64,000 bases of DNA from Loripinus fragilis (Eukaryota; Mollusca; Bivalvia; Lucinida; Lucinidae), in NCBI GenBank assembly GCA_964019695.1, contig OZ026515.1:78046678-78110677 (forward strand), in the 5' to 3' direction. The position numbers and the translations under genes are program-made. The notes under the pieces are model-generated. The model searched no databases, was not told where the DNA came from, and worked only from the letters and a program-made list of their open reading frames with translations. Numbering within the stretch: position 1 is the stretch's first letter; each line of letters opens with the position of its first letter. Below, piece after piece: positions 8,635 to 20,600 of the stretch.

Positions 8635-11600
8635 CTGCAATAGAAAATTATTATAATAAAGTCACATATAATAATAGAGATTTAGACAAACAATTTTTTC
8701 AGCATACATGTGTAAGTATTGTTTGGGATATGGATGATGTAACGATTTCTTATGGGACCTATTTATTGTCTATTTCAATAACTATCTATAGTGACATATG
8801 TTTTGGGTGTGTTAAAGAATTCATAGCTTATGTTTGATAGCAAAAAAACTGATAATAATTAATTTGGGGGTTTATATATTTTTGTACTTGTATCTACCTA
8901 TCTATAATTCAAACTACTGCTAATTCAAAATAAAGGAATTTGAATTAAAGAGATTCAACTGTACCCCAACTTGTATTTTCCTATACCACCAGCTCATTTG
9001 ATATTCTGTTTTCAAATGCATGGATCCATGTGCCGATCCAGTGGGGGGGGGGGGGGGGACAGGGGGTCCAGACCCCCCCCCCCCCGCCCCCTGAAAAATC
9101 ACAAAAATATAAGGTTTCCTAGCAATACTGGTCCGGATCTACGAAAAATTACAATGCTACCAAGCCAGTATTCAATGCTGGGCTATCATTGGCACGCCAG
9201 CAAAATGCATTTAAATGGCGTTTCGTTAGTGGGCCAATGATGGCCCATTTTTAGTGGTATTTGGATCCTCCCTCTCCTCATCAACAAAAAAAAAAAACGT
9301 TATCAAAGTTGGAACCCCTTTGACAAAACTTTCTTGAACCACACATGGCATCAATTTATTAGTCCCAAAGATATGTGGTTGTGATATCATAATAAGATAT
9401 TTATTCTTTACTCCAATCAGAATAAAGATATTGATATAGTTATGTGAACAAAAACCCTACTCACTTTTGTAAGAAAACAGGGTTGGCAAAAACTGGAATG
9501 GGTTCTAATTCTATCACCTCTGGATCAGGAGGTTCTCTGAAATGAAAAAATACTCAAGGTCAGAATTTTTCAACAATATTTAACTTTATGTCATCTAGTG
9601 GTGACTTTTTTCATCTGCTAACAATGGCGTAGCCAGAACCCTGAAAAAGTTACTCTGATCAAAGAGAGACTACTTGATTAAGCAGTGATTCTCTTCAATT
9701 GCGTCCCTTTTCAAACAATTGAAAGAATTAGCTCCCAGATGGAGAGAATTCTTTCCTTTAAGAACAGTTTCATTTGGTATGGAAAATCACTTTTTACCAC
9801 ATTGGGTGACCTCCCTTGAATGTTCCTATTTTTATTATGCACATGCGTAACTACCGTAATTAGCTCCCGCCAATGCCCACAGTTTTAGCAAACTATTCCG
9901 ATACAGATCAGGCCTCACAATATGTCATATCTGGTCAGGTTATAAATGAAAATTGTTGAGCCTAAATTGCACCTATCTGCTAGTGTAAACCCATTTTATG
10001 TACTCCAATGTTGAAGTCAGCAACATGGCTAGATGCTCTAGCAAAACGAATGAGTTGAGAGATATTCTAAGACTCCATAGGATGTAGAACGAGGAACATA
10101 TCCATCATAAATTGGTAAATTGACAATTTCAAAATCTAAGTCATGTTTATCACAAATTCAGAGGACCCTGACCTTGAAAATCAGGTACCACTCACCAAAA
10201 TAAGATCATTTCTTTTCCGTGTATCATTGCTGTTAATTCGCAATTTGGTCAAAATTTACCTATTAATTGAAAAGATAGTGTGCAGAAAATGCTGTTTTTA
10301 CAATACTAATAGGATTGTGAACTAAATATTAGATCAAGGACACACATATCAAACAATTCCAGACTGTATGCCATTGATAGAAAAAAGCTCTTGTTCTAAA
10401 AATGTTTAAATTATTTTCTATTTATATGAATTTATTTGAAGGTGATTTGTTTGAAGTGACATAGGTTCATTGGACCAGGTGCTGTTATTTTGTTTAATCA
10501 AGTATTCCTTAGTACTTGTAGTAGCCCATGTCACAAAACTTACTCTGGTGGTTTCCGTCTTTTCATTTTCCGGTATATTACTATAATAAGACAGACTGTA
10601 ATCAGCACTACGGCAAGACCAGCTCCACTTGACCCAACAATGATATAGAGACTGTAAGAAATGTCACCAGTTTCAACTGAAAAAAAAAACAGAAATATTA
10701 CCATAAATGCATCGATATAGGCATTCAAAATTTACAATACTACTGTCCTGCCAGCCAAGAGTGACAGTGACATCATGTTTTGTTTACAAAATTATCAGGG
10801 ACTTAGAATCGATAGATCACTTGTGTATTAAATCCTATCCGCAGGATAGGATTAATACACAAGTGATCTATCGATTCACATTAGCTGAAGTGGAGTGTAC
10901 AAGTTAATGTTTTACTTAACAATTGTAAATTAAGTATTACGTCACTGTCACTTTTGATTGGCGCGACAGTATACAGTATACACTACACAGCTTTACTGTC
11001 GGTTCAAAGATGCATGATGATAGGGCTACATCATTCTTCATAGAAACAGGTAAATAACATAAAATATATCATTACAGTTAAAGGCAGTACAGGATACCTG
11101 TATAAAACACCCATTACCTGGATAAGTTTAAATTTTTTGTTTACACCAGTTCTCATCTATCTTTGAACCAAAGTACTTCCACGCTGTGGATATAAACATA
11201 TACAGCTACAGTCTGAGTAATGACTTTTAGCAAAAATTGCATTTCAAAAAGTTAATGCGTAATGAATAACATGACCCTTTCAGACAGGAGCATTTGTGTG
11301 CGTCAGCAACATTATGGTAGAATGTAAATAAACAGCTGACACCCCTATTTCTAGAACTAAAATACAGTCACACATCTTGAAAACCAATTTTCGGTCATTT
11401 TGAGAATGGGCGTTTAAGACAGGTTTTATTTTACTGTAGCTTTGCAAAACCTTTCCTGTAAGTAGACTTACTTTTAGGAGCACAGACAAGGTCAGTACCA
11501 CTCCATGTACTATGCGACTGTACTGTAGCTTTGTAAAGCATTTACTGCAAGAAGACTTACTTTTAAGAGCACAGACAAGGTCAGTACCACTCCATGTACT

Positions 11601-14600
11601 ATGCGATTGTACTGTAGCTTTGTAAAGCATTTACTGCAAGTAGACTTCCTTTTAAGAGCACAGACAAGGTCAGTACCACTCCATGTACTATGTGATTGTA
11701 CTGTAGATTTGTAAAGCATTTACTGTAATTAGACTTACTTTTAAGAGCACAGACGATGTCAGTACCACTCCATGTACTATGCGATTGTACTGTAGATTTG
11801 TAAAGCATTTACTGCAAGTAGACTTACTTTTAAGAGCACATACAAGGTCAGTACCACTCCATGTACTATGCGATTGTACTGTAGATTTGTAAAGCATTTA
11901 CTGTAATTAGACTTACTTTTAAGAGCACAGACAAGGTCAGTACCACTCCATGTACTATGCGATTGTACTGTAGATTTGTAAAGCATTTACTGTAATTAGA
12001 CTTACTTTTAAGAGCACAGACAAGGTCAGTACCACTCCATGTACTATGCGATTGTACTGTAGATTTGTAAAGCATTTACTGTAATTAGACTTACTTTTAA
12101 GAGCACAGACAAGGTCAGTACCACTCCATGTACTATGCGATTGTACTGTAGATTTGTAAAGCATTTACTGTAAGTAGACTTACTTTTAAGAGCACAGGCA
12201 AGGTCAGTACCACTCCATGTACTATGTGACTGTACTGTAGATTTGTAAAGCATTTATTGTAAGTAGACTTACTTTTAAGAGCACAGATGAGCTCAGTACC
12301 ACTCCATGTACTATGCGATTGTACTGTAGATTTGTAAAGCATTTACTGTAAGTAGACTTACTTTTAAGAGCACAGGCAAGGTCAGTACCACTCCATGTAC
12401 TATGTGACTGTACTGTAGATTTGTAAAGCATTTATTGTAAGTCGACTCACTTTTAAGAGCACAGACAAGGTCAGTACCACTCCATGTACTATGCGATTGT
12501 ACTGTAGATTTGTAAAGCATTTACTGTAAGTAGACTTACTTTTAAGAGCACAGGCAAGGTCAGTACCACTCCATGTACTATGTGACTGTACTGTAGATTT
12601 GTAAAGCATTTATTGTAAGTAGACTCACTTTTAAGAGCACAGACAAGGTCAGTACCACTCCATGTACTATGCGACTGTACTCTAGCTTTGTAAAGCATTT
12701 ACTCTAATTAGACTTACTTCTAAGAGCACAGACAAGGTCAGTACCACTCCATGTACTATCTTCTTGACAAACACGTCTCATACTACCACCAATGATCTGG
12801 TAACCTGTGTCACATGTAAACATTGCTATTGAACCATTAGAATAGCCATATACCGTCCTGTTCCCATTCTCAGGTGGATTAATGAATGGACAGCGAACAA
12901 CTGAAAAAGTAAGGAGAGATGAGAATTTTATAAACAACCTTAAACTTTTAATGCTCATTTCAACCTTGCCAAATACAATGGGCATTTAGAAAATAAGTAG
13001 CATGGTCTTTTCTGCCAGTATCCGATTAACAAACCCATTCATTTTTATATCCCTTTAAACAGCTATCTGTCCTCTATGTTAGGACATAAATTTTATGAGG
13101 ATGATGTGATACAGGAATGGAATATATTATTGTGAATATGTGGACTATTTGAATACTGAAAATAGAAAAATGTCCATTAGAGTACATAATTGATAAACTT
13201 TTGAAATGTGTGCATTTTGAAAAGTGTGCAGAGAATTAACATTATTTTATAAAACTTGATTGTTTTGTGCCATTTTGTGAGCCATCATATGGCAAGGTAT
13301 CATACGAGTAATGACCAAGTTTGTCGATTCCAATAGCTTAAATACAAACACCATGAAGAATACAAGGCAATGCTGTTATTTTTTTGACTAGAAATTGCTT
13401 GTCACAATGCCTGTTTTTAGAAAATGTATAACCTGTACTAGTTTAAACTTGTTCTGCGTTGGTATTTTAATAGACCACAGTTTATGGTCTTTGTTATATA
13501 ACCAAAGAAAATTTTTAAACCAGAACATAGAGCAGATTATATTTAAATCTTCCCATTGGTTAGAATGAGTTTAGCTATGAGTTTACGTTTCTGTTTATTT
13601 TAACCCATATAAGCCTAGCGTCCATTTTGTGGGACGTAGGCAAACAGTGAAAACCCAGTGAAGCCGCAGAATGCCTCGTCTGATCAGGGTCTCCACTGTT
13701 TGCTTACAGATTGATCTGTCAAGATTTGAACAAAAATGAAAAAAAATCCACCCAACAACCCTTAAATCGGAAAAAAGACTGGTCCAATTGATAACAGTGG
13801 GAAATTCCATTTGGCATAAATGGGTAAATTGAAAACAGTAGCAAAACAAAAACGTATGAACGCTTTGTAAGTAGAAATCAATTAATTTTGCCAGTGGTTT
13901 ACATGATACCATGAGCAAATATTTATCTTTGTTGAAATATGAGAGATTGGGTAACCTCACCCACTTCTTAAAAATAGGAGGTAGTGGCATCAGGAATCAC
14001 TTTGCAGAACAAAACAAGTCAAGATATTTGTAAGACAAAATGTTTTTTCACAAATAAAGCAAAATGTATACTCAATAGACATATTTCATGCTTCTAATTA
14101 ATTGTAAAAGTATAAAGAAAATTTGCAAACAGTCTTATGTTTGAAAGTATACCATTTCTCTATATATCAACATCTTCTAGATGCAAAGGTGTAAGTTGTG
14201 CGAGCAATATTGGCAGAGTATATTAGCAGAAAGAGAAAATGTCACCAAATCGTTAATTTATCAAATTATGATCGTAAATAAGGTGACCTTTTTCCTAACA
14301 TTTTGCTTAAAATTTCCAGCAGTCTATAAAAACCTACTCATTTTGAGCATGCACTGCACATATATGCCAAGTACTTTTCGACAATGGACACCACATCATG
14401 TAGCGGTTGAATTCTAGTTTCCAAAAATGAATAATTTGATGTCATTTTATCAATGCATTCAAAAGTTATTATGCCGTGCTACGCATTTTCCAAATGTCCC
14501 TAGTAGCAGAAAACAAGTGTCATGAAAAGGTTTAGTCCCGTCCACACAGAATTTATACATTTTGAATCACCTTGTCTTGTCCATACAGTGTTTTGACATG

Positions 14601-17600
14601 TATAAGGTTTTGTAGGGTCCACACCGTGCTTTACATGCGGCAAGTTGTGTCTGGTTCATACAGTATTTTTACAAGTTAAAGCTTTTGTCTGGTACATACA
14701 GCGTTTGTATATATTGAAAGGTTTTATCTGATCCATACACTGTTTGTATATATTAAAATGTTTTGTGTTATCCATACAGCGTTTGTGTTTATTGAAAGGT
14801 TTTGTCTGGGCCTTAAAGTGTTTGTATATATTGAAACGTTCTGTCTTGTCCATATAATATGTAAACATGTTGAAATTTTGTGTTGTTTCCATATAGTGTT
14901 CAAACAGATTGAAAGATTTGTCTGGTCCATACAGCATTTGTGTTTATTGAACAGTTTTGTCTGGTCCTTAAAATGTTCTGTCTGGTCCATACAACGTTTG
15001 TATATATTGAAAGGGTTGGCCTTGTCTCCATACAGTGTTTAATGTGTTGAAAGGTTTTGCCTTGTCCATATAATGTGTAAACATGTTGAATTTTTGTGTC
15101 GTTTCCATGCAGTGTTCAAACAGATTGGAAGGTTTTGTCTGGTCCATACAGAGTTTAGACATGATAAACAGTTTTGTTATGACAATAAAGTTTTCCTGAT
15201 CTTCGCCGTCTTTCTTACTTTAACACGTTGAAAAGATTTGTCTTATTCATACAGTGTTCAAACAGATTGTTTTGTCTCTTGTTCATAAGCTTTAAAAATG
15301 CTAAACGGTTGTGTTATGTTTATAAACTTTTTTTAAACATGTGTAAATGTCCATACACCGTTTAAACATGTTGAAATATCTTGTTTTGTCTAGGCTGTGT
15401 CTTTATAAGTTGAAAGTTTTGTTTTGCCAATACAATGCTTATAAATGTTGAAAGACCTTGTGTTGTCCATACAGTGTTTTTCATGTTGAAGAGGTTTCGT
15501 CTTGTCCATCTAGTTTGTAAACTGCAAAACGTTGAAAGGCATTGTTCTGACCATTCAGTGTTTGAACTTATTGATAACTTTTGCCTTGATCATATATTGG
15601 TTTCTTTTTTCACCTATGAAAGGTTCTGTCTTGCCCTAACAGACTAAGTGTTATATATTAATTTGTATAAACATAATAGACATATAATAATAAAGAAAAT
15701 GTTCTTTTCGAAAAAAGTTACGTATGAAAAATTAAAAGAAACAGTATATGAGGGTAAAAAGATAAAAAGATAATAATGAAAAATATGAGTTTAGCTTCTG
15801 CCCTGCAGTACCCTATATACTGTAGATTCAGAAACATATTTGCCACATTAAAAATTCACGACTAGGGCATGGTTTTCCCGCATCAGTAAATGACAGAGTA
15901 ATTTAGCCATTTCTGGAGGGTTTTATTTTCACGAAACTATGTAAATGTCTCCATAACACTGGAGATCAAAACACTTGTTGATACTTTGAGAACTAGAAAT
16001 TTGTCATTGTACACCAGACTGTAGTTACCATGTGCATTCTTGTGTACATGATAATGACCTGTCATTTATACAAGAATGCACATGGCATTAGCAACGAAGT
16101 TTGAAATTAGGCTAATAGAGGTCACTAATATCAAGTGAATTTGTCTGGACTATAGTTATGAATGTGGTAAAATTACCTTTCTTTGAAAGCTTTTGCTTCA
16201 AAGCATCAAATTCATTTTTAATGCGAACTGTTGACTCCGCAACTGATTGCTTTCCTGTTACTTGGTAATCATATTGACATTGTTTATTAGAGCCACAAAT
16301 TTCACTGGTCCCAGGTCGCATGTTAGCACTTGACAATAGTTCATCAATAAATATCGGTTCATAGTGAAAGACTGGTTGATCTTGAGATGGTGTTGATAAT
16401 AGTAGCTCATTTGCTGGTACAGCCCCTAAAATATACATAATACATAGAAAAAGACTGATGAATCCTCAATTTGTGGTGACAATAGTAGCTCTTATGCTGA
16501 TACAGCCCCCAAACATACATTATACATAGTGAAAAGACTGGTTAATCCTCAAATTGTGGGGATGATAGTAGCTCATTTGCTGGCACAGCCCCTAAAATAT
16601 ACATAATACATAGTACAAGACTGGTGATTCCTCAAATTGTGGTGACAATAATAGCTCATATGCTGATACAGCCCCAAACATACAATGTGAGTCGCGGATT
16701 GAGATTTCCTACAATTTGACATTTTGACAAGTGTAGACTCAGACAATCCTCCGCAGCCTCCTGTTATGCTTAGAAACACCAAACGGCGTTCAGTCAGTAG
16801 CTTAAAAATCATAGAATACTCAAGTGACTAGCAAAGGCTCTGATCAGACTGGGCGTATGCACAGGCTGATCTGAGGCTTTACTGGTCGCACATATTGTTG
16901 GAAATCTCATGCACTTGCTCACATTATACATGGTGGAAAGACCGGGGAATCCTGAAATGGTGGTGTAATACACCCCATGTCAATTATTCAATTAACCTTC
17001 AGGATTCCATTTATAAGAATGTTTACATCATGGTGGAAAACAGTACAAATCTTGACTAGCTGGCTCTCAGGACCCTGCGGATTTTTAAGGCAGGACATAC
17101 CCGAGATTAGCATGTTAAGGATTAATGTAATTATGCAATGTTCATTGATATTTAGATAACTGTGGGTAGAGACAGTCTTTACAAGTTAGGTTAACAATGT
17201 ACAAAAGGTATAAAAATCAGTTTAACCCTTAAAGCGCCAAGAAAAAAATGTATCTGAAAATGTCGTCTGCTGAAGTCGTCTGCTGCAAATAATTGTCTAA
17301 CATTACTGACAAATTAAGTATAGATGCAAACAGTGTGGACCCAGAACAGACTGCTCCTTTTTCGCGATTGGCGCATTAAGGGTTAAGAGTAAATAAGGAT
17401 ACTTACATGTCATACCAAAGTCATAATGCAACTGTCGTTCTGAAGCAGAGGGTGTCACTACTGTGCCATTTCTGCTTATAAAATCATCATCTTCTAGGCC
17501 ATTGTAGTTCCCAAGAAGACCCCGTAGGTTACCTAAATAGACAAATGCCAAACTAAGTGAAAGTCACCTCAATACCTAAAAAAACTACACTTACTCTAGC

Positions 17601-20600
17601 TACTACAGTCTCAAAGATATGGGCGGATCCAGAGGGGGGCACCTTCCCCACCCAAGGAAAATCACAATGGGCTATTGGTTTCCTTAGATATTTTCTTGCG
17701 CCAAACACAATATATGAAATATACCCAAACCAAATTATCAAACTATGTCAAAGGGCATGATACTTATTGAGATCACAAGGTTTTGCGTTTAAAATTTGCA
17801 CATAGAAGATGTCTTAATTAGATAGCAAGGGAAAGCTAACATTATTTTGTATGTCACACACCGTCCTGACCTTCCAAATATTTTTAAAAACAAGCGAATA
17901 TTATCTTAGGGATTGGATTTTGTTTGCCTTCAAGATTCATATGAGTGTGTGGGGTTTTTTTATGCTTTACGTCACAGTCAACAATTTTAAGCCATGTCAG
18001 GACTCAGGATGGGTCTTCATGGGTTGAACAAATGCTAAGCAGTGGATAAAGTGTCTTGCTCAAGGACACAACTAAGTTATTGCCTGCTTCAATCCCAAGT
18101 CTAACGTTCTACTTACTGGGCCACTGTGATCCACCTATGAAAATTTGCTTGAGGGAGATACTTTAAATGCTGAATTCTTACACAGGGATGACTTAACATT
18201 CATTCAAGGGAGATAACTCAAATAAAAAGCAATTCTGCACTTTACACACCCTCTTGACACAATTATATCCTAGTAAATGTCATCAAAATATCTCAAAAGG
18301 TTTGTAAGCTATGGATTGCACAAAAAGGGTTCATTTTAAAGATTTTTTTCAAAACAAAATAACTCAAACAGTGAGCAAGGTTGATAAACCAATCTCACAC
18401 ATACAACGCACCCTTCTGTCCCGTTATATAGCGGCACCAACTATTATCAAGGTAAAGTTACCATTCTTGCATAGGACACAAGATCTTGACCAATTTATAA
18501 CCCTACCCAATGTTATCTAAACGTGTCAAAGTGTATACAAGTTATGGAACGCACATACTTTTGTCTATGGATAGACAGGCACCAGACCAATAACAATAAC
18601 TGCCAATCTTATCTGATAAGGGATAGAAACAGGCTTCATGGCTAATCCATGGACCGAAATGTAAATGCTATGCTGTTACTAGTTGACCACCAAGTACCAA
18701 CTTGAACTGATATATAACCCTAACAAATACATGTATAATTAAAATATCTCAAAGGACATACAAGTTTAGCACACACAGGTTTAAATTCAAAACTATTCAA
18801 AGAGATTACACAAAGGAAAACAAGGGAAGATAACCAGACTTGCACACACTATACCATCTTGGCCTGATATATAACCGAGCAAAATTATCAACATATCTTA
18901 AAGAGTATGAAAGTTATGGAGCCAACAATGGAGATAACTCAAAACAGAAATAAATTGAGAGTGCTCCATAATTGCTTCAGACACACTGCCATGGCCTGAT
19001 ATATATGCTTACCATTTTATCAAACTATCTCATAGGGGATGTTATGGAGCACACAAGCTTCCATCTATGGATGGAGGGACATACTGTCTAACATACAGAT
19101 GGATAGAACTAGGCCCATCACTATATCCCCTGATTTTATCCGTCCAAGGATAAGAAAAGGCATCTTGGCAGATCCATGGATTGAAATCAGAATTATATGC
19201 TGTTACAAACTTACCACCCAGTACGTTTGATGCTAGATGTGTACACTGCATCCAGTCATAAGTGTGAGTAACAGTGCTATCAGTCTAACAATAAAGTAAC
19301 ACATATAATCAGACTATATCAAAGGGTATGAGGGTTATGGAGGTTACAAGGGTTTAAAGTTCTTCAATGTTTCTCAGACAACAATTGACAGCAATCATTC
19401 ATGCGCCAACCACAGCATAATAACACGATACATACCAACCAGAAGGACGGATGAGGTGCGAACTTGCGGAATTACCCAATTCAGGTTGCTCAAAATGCAA
19501 TCTGAATTAAATGTGTGTGTGTACCTTGAGGTAAATCCTGCTGATGTGTATGCGCTTATAAGTATGTAATGTTACTGTTTTCCTATTGGCATAAACATAA
19601 ATGGGTTCATGCAGGGTGGTAGAGAAAACAACCGCAACCTGTCTTGAAATTTCATGGAATTTTGAAACTAAAAATGCAAAATGCTTCCGAACTTAAAATG
19701 CCAACAAAAAGGTAACACAATTTACTGCAAAGATTCTGCACGTTCCGCCATTTAGATGCTCAAACAGACACTAAGAGAAATCATGATTCAATGTTTGTGT
19801 TATAACTTTGTTTCCTATTTGATTTTCACTCCGTTTAGCAAGAAATGCCCTGGGGGAACAGTATTTTTTTAATCTATTTGTAAAAGAGTTTCGTCTAGGG
19901 AATGTTTTAAAACAGGAAGTGTCACTCTGAAAAACATGCAATATCTTCACAGGTAAAGAGTCTCAGATACTAGCTGATGTGAAACGGCACTAGATTGGTA
20001 TTGGCAGCAACAATAAGCATTAAAGAATTTTGGAGAGTGTTTATTAATTTGAAAAAGTCAGTAAATGGCAACAAAAGCATGAAAAATACCTAGCATGCAT
20101 AGAGTTAAATGTACATAACAAAAAATATTACAGTCAAAGCTGTAATTGAATTGACTTCCTTCAATTGTCAACCAACACTGGACAGTCTTTTAATCATAAA
20201 CAACACATTTGGATGGGAGAATCGAAAAATGCTATGCCTTTTGATTTTAATGCAATGCAATATAAACAGACTTTGGGACATTCAGCAAGTACGTTTGCAC
20301 TATCAGAATTTAAGTCATCATCATTGCACTAAAACAGTCACTCAAAATAGACAAAATGAAGATCTTAATGACAAATGTCAACTTAATGAAGGTCGAAAGC
20401 TTTGCAGAATGCTCGCCTTGGAGCATTCTGCAATACTTTTGACCTGCATTAAGCAATAATTGGCATTGGAAACCAATTTTCTGTCTTTTTGAGAGTGGCC
20501 GTTTTACACAGGTTTTTCTGTAATAACATTCAAACCTGTGCCAACATGACTGAAAAATTGTTGACTGGGCCTTAACAATGTTTGATTTGATTATTTACGT

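Noticed and set aside
11280..12698. A dozen overlapping 69-residue minus-strand frames beginning MLYKSTVQSHSTWSG
   Set aside because: They are translations of overlapping 89-bp units and start at an internal ATG in intron-derived sequence. Only the last unit belongs to a real exon.
11438..12717. CRISPR-like array
   Set aside because: Units are contiguous 89-bp direct repeats without unique spacers, in a eukaryotic gene.
14656..15162. Minus- and plus-strand frames rich in Met, Asp, Gln and Thr (for example MDQTKPFN-type repeats)
   Set aside because: Translations of the ~40-bp minisatellite; frames change between copies.
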